Source of the DNA: Marinobacter panjinensis
Lineage (GTDB): Bacteria > Pseudomonadota > Gammaproteobacteria > Pseudomonadales > Oleiphilaceae
DNA: 64,000 nucleotides
Assembly: GCF_005298175.1 (NCBI RefSeq)
Contig: NZ_SZYH01000001.1
Coordinates: forward strand, 2,108,001 to 2,172,000
Direction: 5' to 3'
Shown: one piece after another, positions 54,698-61,999 of the stretch
Numbering within the stretch: position 1 is the stretch's first letter
How the letters are laid out: every line of letters starts with the position of its first letter
Notes under the pieces: generated by a model
The model's input: only the letters and a program-made list of their open reading frames with translations
What the model was told of the DNA's origin: nothing
Databases searched by the model: none
Made by a program: the position numbers and the translations under genes

Positions 54698-55867
54698 ATG
54701 ATTTCAAAAGGCAGGCTATTGGTTACGTCAGTGCTCTGTAGCTGGCTACTGGCTCCGGCTGCAGCGATAGCTATTGAGGTCAGAATTGGCTACATCCAAT
54801 GGGTGCCTGACCAGGGCCCGGTCCTTTCCAATGTCACTCCGGAACCGGAAGACGCCGGCCTGCGCGGGGCCGAGCTGGGGATTGCCGACAATAATGCCAC
54901 CGGCAAGTTTCTGGACCAGAGGTATGCTGTTGAGTCCGTCATCGCCAGCGATGAAGAGGGAGCCCTGGCCGCCCTTGATGGCATGCTGAAGAACGGCATT
55001 GATCTGCTGGTGGCCCGCGTTCCCGCAGACACACTGCAGGCAATGGCCAGAAAGGCTGACGGTAAAGCGTTACTGTTCAACGCCGGTGCCTCGGACGATA
55101 GCCTGCGGATCAGTGAATGCCAGCCCAACCTCCTGCATACCATTCCCTCCTACGCCATGCTGACCGATGCCCTTGCCCAGTGGCTGAACATGCGGCGCTG
55201 GAAAGAAGTGTTCCTGATTACCGGCCCAACCGAACAAGACAAAGCCTGGGCAGATGCCTTCCGCCGCGCCAGCAAACGGTTCGGCCTGGACATCATTGCT
55301 GACAAACCCTGGACCTTCGATTCGGACCTGCGCCGCACCGCTTCCAAAGAATTGCCCACCTTCACCCAGGCGAGTGATTACGATGCCGTGGTAGTCGCAG
55401 ACGTGCGTGGTGATTTCGGGGAATACGTGCCGTTCAACACCTGGCTCCCGCGACCGGTGGTTGGCACCCAGGGCATGGGGCCGGAAGCCTGGCACCGTGT
55501 GGTTGAGGCATGGGGTGCGGCACAGCTGCAGAACCGCTTCCGGGAACTGGCCGGGCGCGAAATGAACAGCGAAGACTATGCCGCCTGGGCCGCCATACGC
55601 TCCATCGGCACCACCGTTACCGGGCTCGGTAAGGCAGGCCACTCGAACATTCGCGAGTATCTGTTTTCCGATGATTTCCAGCTCGCCGCCTTCAAAGGCC
55701 GCAAGCTGACTTATCGCCCCTGGAACGGGCAACTCCGCCAGCCAATCCCCCTGGTTCATCCGCAAGGGCTGGTTGCGACGCCACCACTTGAAGGCTTCCT
55801 GCATCCCGACTCCGAACTGGACACCCTGGGCTACGACAAGCCGGAGAGTGACTGCAGGATCCATTGA
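54698..55867 (+). CDS. PQQ-catabolism-associated ABC binding protein
   Basis: 389 aa. Start at ATG 54698 is preferred because AGAAGG lies 8 nt upstream; ATG 54674 has no site. Signal peptide (VLCSWLLAPAAAIA), then a branched-chain-amino-acid-type binding fold (VRIGYIQWVPDQGP... ). The family is found only beside quinoprotein alcohol dehydrogenase loci together with the three genes that follow. The ligand is not known. It opens an operon with the propeller protein, ATPase and PedC-type permease. Confidence 0.85.
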   Translation: MISKGRLLVTSVLCSWLLAPAAAIAIEVRIGYIQWVPDQGPVLSNVTPEPEDAGLRGAELGIADNNATGKFLDQRYAVESVIASDEEGALAALDGMLKNGIDLLVARVPADTLQAMARKADGKALLFNAGASDDSLRISECQPNLLHTIPSYAMLTDALAQWLNMRRWKEVFLITGPTEQDKAWADAFRRASKRFGLDIIADKPWTFDSDLRRTASKELPTFTQASDYDAVVVADVRGDFGEYVPFNTWLPRPVVGTQGMGPEAWHRVVEAWGAAQLQNRFRELAGREMNSEDYAAWAAIRSIGTTVTGLGKAGHSNIREYLFSDDFQLAAFKGRKLTYRPWNGQLRQPIPLVHPQGLVATPPLEGFLHPDSELDTLGYDKPESDCRIH

Positions 55868-55898
55868 CTTCACTGAAGAACAACAAGGAACACCGACC

Positions 55899-56873
55899 AT
55901 GAAAAATGCTTTCAAGATCGCAGCCCTGGCAGCCGCCATTGGCCTCTCCGGTCCGGCGCTGGCGAGCCTGGCGTACATATCGAACGAGAAGGACAACACC
56001 CTCTCCGTCATTGATACGGAAACCAATGAAGTGGTGGACACCATTGAGGTAGGTGCCCGGCCGAGGGGTATCCTGCTGTCCAAGGACTACACCAAGCTCT
56101 ATATCTGCGCCAGTGACGACGACACCGTCCAGGTACTGGACCTGGCCACCCGCAAGATCGTCGACACCCTGCCCTCCGGCGAGGACCCTGAGCAGTTTGC
56201 CCTGCACCCCAACAACCGCCACCTGTACATCGCCAATGAAGACGATGCCATCGTCACGGTGGTGGATGTGGAAACCAAGGACGTTCTGGCCCAGATCGAT
56301 GTTGGCGTGGAACCGGAAGGCATGGCGGTCAGCCCGGACGGCAAGTGGGCGGTGAATACCAGTGAAACCTCCAGCATGCTGCACTGGATCAACACCGAAA
56401 CCTTCGAAATCGATAAGAACACCGTGGTGGGCCAGCGCCCGCGTCACGTCGAGTTCACCAAAGACAGCAAGATTGCCTGGGCCTCGGCAGAGATCGGCGG
56501 CACCGTGCACATCTTCAACGTGGACAACATAGAGGAAATCAAGCAAATCGATTTCCAGATCAAGGGTGTGCCCCAGGATCGGGTTCAGCCGGTGGGCATC
56601 GAGCTCACCTCGGATGGCAAGTACGCCTTCGTGGCGCTCGGCCCCTCCAACCACGTAGCTGTGGTGGATGCCCAGACCTATGAAGTGCTGGATTACCTGC
56701 TGGTAGGCGCCCGTGTCTGGCAGCTGGACCTGGACAAGGACGAGAAGTTTCTCTACACCACCAACGGCGTTTCCAGCGACGTGTCGGTCATCGATGTGGA
56801 AGAGCTGAAGGTGATCAAGTCCATCAAGGTGGGCCGCTTCCCATGGGGCGTGGTCATCGATCCCACTTCATGA
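55899..56873 (+). CDS. PQQ-associated YVTN beta-propeller protein
   Basis: 324 aa from ATG 55899, with AAGGAA upstream; the frame from 55773 overlaps the preceding gene. Signal peptide (AALAAAIGLSGPALA), then seven YVTN-type repeats of about 42 residues (LAYISNEKDNTLSVIDTET, LYICASDDDTVQVLDLAT, LYIANEDDAIVTVVDVET and so on). A periplasmic scaffold in the alcohol-oxidation ABC operon; the exact role is unknown. Its stop overlaps the ATPase start by 3 nt. Confidence 0.88.
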   Translation: MKNAFKIAALAAAIGLSGPALASLAYISNEKDNTLSVIDTETNEVVDTIEVGARPRGILLSKDYTKLYICASDDDTVQVLDLATRKIVDTLPSGEDPEQFALHPNNRHLYIANEDDAIVTVVDVETKDVLAQIDVGVEPEGMAVSPDGKWAVNTSETSSMLHWINTETFEIDKNTVVGQRPRHVEFTKDSKIAWASAEIGGTVHIFNVDNIEEIKQIDFQIKGVPQDRVQPVGIELTSDGKYAFVALGPSNHVAVVDAQTYEVLDYLLVGARVWQLDLDKDEKFLYTTNGVSSDVSVIDVEELKVIKSIKVGRFPWGVVIDPTS

Positions 56874-57592
56874 CCATTGAAGCCCGTAACCTCAGCTTTC
56901 GCTACGGCGACAAACCGGTGCTCAAGGAGGTCAGCTTTAAGCTGACCTCTGGCGGTTTTCATGCCCTGCTGGGGCCCAACGGCGCCGGCAAGTCTACGCT
57001 GTTCGGCCTGCTGACCCGGCTTCTTGCGCTGCAACAGGGCGATATTCTGATGGCCGGGCAATCCCTGAAAAATCAACCGGCCGAGGCCATGCGCAAAATT
57101 GGCGTGGTATTCCAGCAGAATGCCCTGGATCTGGATCTGACCGTGCGTCAGAACCTGCTCTATCACGCCGCGCTTCATGGTCTCTCTCGCAAAGAGGCTC
57201 GCCTCCGGGGCGATCGCGAGCTGACCCGTTTCCAACTGCTTGAACGGGCGAATGAACCGGTGCGAAAACTCAACGGCGGCCACCGCCGGCGGGTGGAGAT
57301 CGCCCGTGCCCTGCTCCATGAACCTTCGGTGTTGTTGCTGGATGAACCCACGGTGGGACTGGATGTTGCCAGCCGCCGGGGGCTGAACGATCACGTACGC
57401 GTGCTCTGTGACTCCGATGGCCTGACCGTGCTATGGGCCACGCACCTGATCGAGGAGGTTCGCCCGGAAGACCGGGTGCTGATCCTCCATGAAGGCAAAC
57501 TGCTGGCCGACGGCGCGGGGCATGACATCTGCGAAGCCGAAGGCACCCGCGACCTGGCGGAAACCTTCCACACCCTCACAGGAGCCGGTTGA
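56870..57592 (+). CDS. PQQ-associated ABC transporter ATP-binding protein
   Basis: 240 aa from ATG 56870. Walker A GPNGAGKST, signature LNGGHRRRVEIARAL (Gly-Gly-His in place of Gly-Gly-Gln), Walker B VLLLDEPTVGLD. It belongs to the exporter-type ATPases that pair with ABC-2 permeases. The variant signature is shared by this subfamily as far as I recall. It is 1 nt from the permease gene. Confidence 0.88.
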   Translation: MTIEARNLSFRYGDKPVLKEVSFKLTSGGFHALLGPNGAGKSTLFGLLTRLLALQQGDILMAGQSLKNQPAEAMRKIGVVFQQNALDLDLTVRQNLLYHAALHGLSRKEARLRGDRELTRFQLLERANEPVRKLNGGHRRRVEIARALLHEPSVLLLDEPTVGLDVASRRGLNDHVRVLCDSDGLTVLWATHLIEEVRPEDRVLILHEGKLLADGAGHDICEAEGTRDLAETFHTLTGAG

Positions 57593-57593
57593 T

Positions 57594-58400
57594 ATGAAAG
57601 CTGCGCATTACTGGCACTGTTTCGCTGGCATCCAGACCCGGGAATGGCTGCGTTTCTGGCAGCAGCGAACCCGTTTTGCCAGCGCCCTGGTGCGGCCGCT
57701 GTTGTGGCTGGTGGTGTTCGCCGCCGGTTTCCGGGCGGTGCTGGGCATTTCCATCATTCCGCCCTACCAGACCTACATCACCTACGAGACCTACATCGCC
57801 CCCGGGCTGTGCGGCATGATCATTCTGTTCAACAGCATGCAAGGGGCGCTTTCGATGGTGTATGACCGGGAACTGGGCAGTATGCGGGTGCTATTAATGA
57901 GTCCGCTGCCGCGACCGTTCCTGCTGGTAACCAAGCTGCTGGCCATGGGCGTGGTGTCGGTGGGACAGGTGTATGTATTCCTGCTGCTGGCCTTGCTGGT
58001 GGATGTGGAGCCGCCGCTGTGGGGCTACCTGGCGGTTTTGCCTGCCCTTATCCTGACCAGCCTGATGCTCGGCGCCCTTGGGCTGCTGATAGCAACCTGG
58101 ATCAAGCAACTGGAGAACTTCGCCGGAGTGATGAACTTTGTCATTTTCCCCATGTTCTTCATGTCATCCGCCCTGTATCCCCTGTGGCGAATGAACGAAG
58201 CCAGCCCCTGGCTCTACTGGATCTGCCAGTTCAATCCCTTCACCCACGCGGTAGAGGCCATCCGGTTTTCTCTCTATCTGGAATGGAACCCGATGGCCTT
58301 CGGGATAACCGCAAGTGTGACCGTTGTTTTTGCATTGCTCGCGACGACCGGATTCCGCCCTCAGCGCACCAAGATCCTTGGTACCTCCAAGCCTGCTTGA
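57594..58400 (+). CDS. pedC: PedC-type ABC-2 permease
   Basis: 268 aa from ATG 57594, with AGGAG upstream. About six helices and the ABC-2 pattern 'YDRELGSMRVLLMSPLPRPF' in the first cytoplasmic loop. It completes a transporter with the ATPase, and possibly with the binding protein and propeller. PedC-like proteins occur in phenylethanol/ethanol PQQ loci of Pseudomonas. Direction of transport and substrate are unknown. Confidence 0.85.
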   Translation: MKAAHYWHCFAGIQTREWLRFWQQRTRFASALVRPLLWLVVFAAGFRAVLGISIIPPYQTYITYETYIAPGLCGMIILFNSMQGALSMVYDRELGSMRVLLMSPLPRPFLLVTKLLAMGVVSVGQVYVFLLLALLVDVEPPLWGYLAVLPALILTSLMLGALGLLIATWIKQLENFAGVMNFVIFPMFFMSSALYPLWRMNEASPWLYWICQFNPFTHAVEAIRFSLYLEWNPMAFGITASVTVVFALLATTGFRPQRTKILGTSKPA

Positions 58401-58412
58401 TTGGGTGGTAGT

Positions 58413-58479
58413 GGGTTGTGGGGGAGAGGCTTCCAAAACACGCCTCAAGACGTCCTGTTCGGCTTGGGCTCCGTGCCAG
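58413..58479. repeat. Long-hairpin intergenic repeat, copy B (half copy)
   Basis: The left arm and start of the centre of copy A recur here (GGTTGTGGGGGAGAGGCTTCC then AAAACACGC...GACGTCCTGTTCGGCTTGGG), but the inverted right arm is absent and a different palindrome follows at 58494. It looks like a partly eroded copy. Confidence 0.6.
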
Positions 58480-58493
58480 CCTGTTCTCCGTAG

Positions 58494-58519
58494 GTCGGAT
58501 TAGCGAAGCGTAATCCGAC
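58494..58519. repeat. REP-like palindrome GTCGGATTA/TAATCCGAC
   Basis: A 9-bp inverted repeat with a GCGAAGCG loop. The same stem, two bases longer, occurs at 61954-61985. Such TCGGATTA-type palindromes recur widely in gammaproteobacterial intergenic DNA. Here it lies between convergent genes. Confidence 0.7.
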
Positions 58520-58525
58520 ACCCCC

Positions 58526-59197
58526 TCAGGAATCCGCAAGATCCAGCCGACGAAGCTTCCCCAACAACCCATCGATAAGTCCAGGCTCACCAACCCTGTC
58601 ATCCCACTGCAACCGAGCCGGCTTCCCATCCAGATACCACAACCGATTGGCCAATATCTCCGCATCCCCCCCATCATGGGTCACGCAAATCATCGCCATC
58701 CCCGGATTGCCATCCAGAATCCCCGCAATCAGCGTCTTCAGCTCACCCGCCATCACCGGATCCAGTGACGCAAAAGGCTCGTCCAGCAACAGCAGGTCAG
58801 GTTTCACCGCCAGGCAACGGGCCAACGCCGCCCGCCGGGCCATACCCAGAGACAACTGGTCCGGCAGATAGTGGCCATAGCCCTTCAGCCCCACACTGGC
58901 CAGGTGCGCTTGCGCTTCCTCATGGTTCGCTCCCGCCAACCGTAGATTGGCATTCAGAGTCCGCCAGGGCAGCAACCGATGTTCCTGAAACAGGTAACCC
59001 ACCCGGAGTTTTTCACGACCAATAATGGCTTCCGCCGGAATGGTTTTATCCAGCCCGGCGATGGCGTTTAACAGGGTCGTTTTGCCAATCCCCGACGGCC
59101 CCAACAGGCAGATGCGGTCACCCCGCTCTATCGTGGCAAACACTTCCCCCAGCACCGGCTGGCCAAAACTGCGGCCGGCGATCTGCAGTTCAAGCAT
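58526..59197 (-). CDS. ABC transporter ATP-binding protein (SsuB/TauB-like)
   Basis: 223 aa from ATG 59197; the frame to 59281 overlaps the permease. Walker A GPSGIGKTT, Walker B LLLLDEPFASLD and His-loop VTHD are present, but the signature reads LSLGMARRAALARC instead of LSGGQ. It overlaps the permease by 8 nt. Part of a three-gene importer that lies beside agmR and appears under the same upstream motif as pqqA. Confidence 0.85.
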   Translation of the reverse strand: MLELQIAGRSFGQPVLGEVFATIERGDRICLLGPSGIGKTTLLNAIAGLDKTIPAEAIIGREKLRVGYLFQEHRLLPWRTLNANLRLAGANHEEAQAHLASVGLKGYGHYLPDQLSLGMARRAALARCLAVKPDLLLLDEPFASLDPVMAGELKTLIAGILDGNPGMAMICVTHDGGDAEILANRLWYLDGKPARLQWDDRVGEPGLIDGLLGKLRRLDLADS

Positions 59198-59966
59198 GGG
59201 CGGCCTCCGGCTGACGCCAGCGGCTGGAGCGGCGCTCGAGGGGCTGCAGGATGGCCAGTTCGATGAGCTGGACCACGGCAATAAATGCCAGGCTGTAGGC
59301 GAGGATGGCGGCTACATCGAATACCTGGAAGGCCATGTGTAGCTGGAAACCGATGCCATCCGAGCGGCCCAGTAGTTCCACCACCAGAACAATTTTCCAG
59401 ATCAGTGCCAGCCCACCGCGGGTAGCGGCCATGAGATAGGGAAACAGTTGCGGCACCCAGACCTCGCGAAACCGCTGCCAGCGAGTAAAGTCGTAGACGG
59501 TGGCCATTTCTTCGAGGCGGTAATCCAGGCTTCGCGCCCCTTCGCGGACAGTCACCGCAACATTGGGCACCTTATTGATGACCACCGCCATCACCGCGGC
59601 CACCTCCACCAGGCCGAACCAGACGTACATCAGAATGATGGTGACCAGCGCCGGCAGATTGAGCAGCAGTACCAGCAGGGGGTCAAACAGAGCGTTGGTG
59701 GTTTTTGACCTGCCCATGACCACACCAATTGCAGTACCGACGAACATGGCTAGGGTAAAGGCCACGATAACGCGCCCCAGTGTGGCACTCAGATGGTGCC
59801 AGAGTTCGCCGGAGGCAGCCTCCAGCATCAGGGTATCGAGAACGTTCAGGGGTGTGGGTAACAAGGGTGACTGGAGCAACCAGGCAGCCACCCCCCAAAG
59901 CAGGACGAACGCGGGCAATACCACCCAATAGCTCCAGGCCGGGGGGCGACCGGAGCGATTGCTCAC
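59190..59966 (-). CDS. ABC transporter permease (NitT/TauT-like)
   Basis: 258 aa. Six helices and a BPD-type EAA loop. ATG 59966 overlaps the stop of the binding-protein gene by 4 nt. Middle gene of the importer operon. Similar operons accompany PQQ-alcohol loci in Pseudomonas, but the cargo is unknown. Confidence 0.85.
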   Translation of the reverse strand: MSNRSGRPPAWSYWVVLPAFVLLWGVAAWLLQSPLLPTPLNVLDTLMLEAASGELWHHLSATLGRVIVAFTLAMFVGTAIGVVMGRSKTTNALFDPLLVLLLNLPALVTIILMYVWFGLVEVAAVMAVVINKVPNVAVTVREGARSLDYRLEEMATVYDFTRWQRFREVWVPQLFPYLMAATRGGLALIWKIVLVVELLGRSDGIGFQLHMAFQVFDVAAILAYSLAFIAVVQLIELAILQPLERRSSRWRQPEAAHA

Positions 59967-60916
59967 GGCTGCCTCCGGTAGAAAAGTCCTGCCGGCATCA
60001 GGTTGTCAGCTTCGGCCCCGGTCAGTACCAGCAATCGATGCAAATCAGCAATCCGCTGATCCGTTTGTGGAGCGGGTTTCCCTGCGATAAATCCTTCCTT
60101 CAGCACCTGAAACACCCCCTCTTCGGGATTACCCATCAGAGGCCGCAGCCGCTGCCAGTGAGATTCGTCGTCCGCCAGTTCCATCTTCGCCTGGCTCAAG
60201 GAGGCGGCAAAACGATCAATCAGCGCGCCATGGCCCTCAGCCCAATCAGCCGGAAACACATATCCCAGAACCGGCAGCTTGCGGTCCAGATCCATCGCGG
60301 TCAGCAAGTCTGCCATGCCGAACGCGGAGCGCCAGCCGCCCTCACCCCGCAGGCGGGCCGCAAAATGCCAGTAGGTGACGATCACATCCACCTGGCCCCG
60401 CTTCAATGCCTGGCTCAGCAGGGGTGGTGCCGCGAACTGGACGCTGGCGGACTTATCCAGGTTGACCCCTTGCTGCCCGGCAACCTTCAGGAGCAGTATC
60501 CAGCCCTTGCTGTCTGGCCCGCCAGCGACGCCGATCCGTTTGCCGACAAGATCCGGGACAGCGCGAATACCGGAGCCCTCTGCCACCACAATTTCCCCAA
60601 TCCTGGAAGAGAACGGCACATACAGGTAGGGGGTGTCTGCCTGAAACCGGGACTGTGCCCACAGGAGATCGGCCACCGCGCCATTCACGGAGCCACTGGT
60701 CACTGCCAGGCGGGAGGCTGGAAGATTGGCCACCAGTTTCAGTTCAAGCCGATAGCCGTTCTGTCGGTCCAGGCCCTGGTGCAGGATATGGTCCAGCTCC
60801 CAGTGGGCGGTGCCGAACTGCAGCACGCTGACGGAAAGCGCGGGTAACGGTGTGGCAGCTTCGTCCCCGGCGTGGGCGAGTCCCGCCAACAAAAATACGA
60901 GAAGCAGAGCCCGCAT
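59963..60916 (-). CDS. ABC substrate-binding protein (NitT/TauT-like)
   Basis: 317 aa from ATG 60916, which opens directly with a signal peptide (MRALLLVFLLAGLAHA). ATG 60988 is also in frame but its GGAAGG is immediately adjacent and would add 24 odd residues; the choice is uncertain. Type II periplasmic fold (ALSVSVLQFGTAHWELDHIL). It opens the operon with the permease and ATPase. A conserved motif sits about 108 nt upstream of 60916. Confidence 0.8.
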   Translation of the reverse strand: MRALLLVFLLAGLAHAGDEAATPLPALSVSVLQFGTAHWELDHILHQGLDRQNGYRLELKLVANLPASRLAVTSGSVNGAVADLLWAQSRFQADTPYLYVPFSSRIGEIVVAEGSGIRAVPDLVGKRIGVAGGPDSKGWILLLKVAGQQGVNLDKSASVQFAAPPLLSQALKRGQVDVIVTYWHFAARLRGEGGWRSAFGMADLLTAMDLDRKLPVLGYVFPADWAEGHGALIDRFAASLSQAKMELADDESHWQRLRPLMGNPEEGVFQVLKEGFIAGKPAPQTDQRIADLHRLLVLTGAEADNLMPAGLFYRRQP

Positions 60917-61023
60917 CGTCAGCCGGATGGACCGGGCACTGGCTGCAAATGGGTCGGGAGCATGCTTTGTTATTGGTTGTAGGTTCATCCTTCCACGATA
61001 CGAAGCCCGCCGCCGCGCAAGAA

Positions 61024-61039
61024 TAGTACTTTGGTGCCT
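61024..61039 (-). promoter_or_regulatory. Putative alcohol-regulon operator upstream of the NitT/TauT operon and agmR
   Basis: On the minus strand GGCACCAAAGTACTAT, preceded by CCAAAAAACA. It resembles the pqqA site in both parts. It lies in the divergent gap between the importer operon and agmR, so it could serve either. Confidence 0.5.
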
Positions 61040-61157
61040 GTTTTTTGGTGCGATGGTCGCATTCAACCTGAGGCGCAGATAGCGTGTAATGAAACCATCA
61101 CAATAATAATCAGAGGATCACCTCCGATTCCGGAGATTCTCTGCACAGGAGGCCGCT

Positions 61158-61931
61158 ATGCTTGATGAGCTCGATGCCGCACTCTCTTCCGAAAAGCGCT
61201 ATCATGCGTCGGAAACAGCCCCACATAATGACAACAAACAGGTGGAACCACCCATGGAGCCGGCTTACAAGATTCTGATCGCCGACGACCACCCGCTTTT
61301 CCGTGAAGCCATCAGCAGCGTGATTTCATCAGGATTCGGCGGCAGCGAGATTATTGAAACCGCAGACCTTGATAGCGCCCTGGAGATAACCCGCGAAAAC
61401 GATGACCTAGACCTGATTCTGCTGGACCTGAACATGCCCGGCATGCACGGCCTGAACGGGCTCATTTCCCTGCGTAATGAAGCGCCCACCATTCCGGTGG
61501 TTATTGTGTCGGCGGAGGAAGACAAACAAGTTGTGCTCCAGGCCATCACCTACGGCGCCTGCGGTTTCATTACCAAATCCTCTCCCCGAGCCCAGATGAC
61601 AGAGGCCATCCAGCAGATCCTCAATGGCAACGTCTACCTGCCCTCGGACATCATCCGTACTGGTAAGGAAAGCAACAGCCGCCGCAGCCGCCATGAGGAC
61701 AATCCGATTTCACCGGAACTGCTGAACTCCCTCACCCGCCGGCAGCTGCTCGTGCTGGAGCGTATGTCCAAGGGGGAGTCCAACAAGCAGATTGCCTATA
61801 ACCTGAATATTGCGGAGACGACGGTGAAGGCTCATGTGTCTGCGATTTTGCGTAAGCTTGGAGTTCATAACCGGGTGCAGGCGATTCTTTCGGCCAGTGA
61901 TGTGGATTTCAGTCAGTATTTGAAGCGGTAG
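61158..61931 (+). CDS. agmR: LuxR-type response regulator AgmR/ErbR
   Basis: 257 aa. ATG 61158 is chosen for its AGGAGG site; a second ATG at 61254 (MEPAYK) begins where Pseudomonas homologues begin, so the 32-residue N-extension may be untranslated. Receiver domain with IADDHPLF, phospho-acceptor Asp in [11 protein letters not shown] and Lys in FITKSSP, then a LuxR/NarL HTH ([22 protein letters not shown]...[10 protein letters not shown]). AgmR/ErbR activates PQQ-dependent alcohol oxidation genes in Pseudomonas. It is followed by a convergent hybrid kinase, its likely partner. Confidence 0.88.
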   Translation: MLDELDAALSSEKRYHASETAPHNDNKQVEPPMEPAYKILIADDHPLFREAISSVISSGFGGSEIIETADLDSALEITRENDDLDLILLDLNMPGMHGLNGLISLRNEAPTIPVVIVSAEEDKQVVLQAITYGACGFITKSSPRAQMTEAIQQILNGNVYLPSDIIRTGKESNSRRSRHEDNPISPELLNSLTRRQLLVLERMSKGESNKQIAYNLNIAETTVKAHVSAILRKLGVHNRVQAILSASDVDFSQYLKR

Positions 61932-61953
61932 GGTTTGCTTTACGCGAGTTGGT

Positions 61954-61985
61954 TTGTCGGATTACGGCTTCGCCTAATCCGACAA
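61954..61985. repeat. REP-like palindrome between agmR and the hybrid kinase gene
   Basis: An 11-bp perfect inverted repeat TTGTCGGATTA/TAATCCGACAA with a GGC-TTC-GCC inner stem, in the 68-nt gap between two convergent genes. Same family as 58494-58519. It may act as a bidirectional terminator. Confidence 0.7.
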
Positions 61986-61999
61986 GATCCCGAACACCC

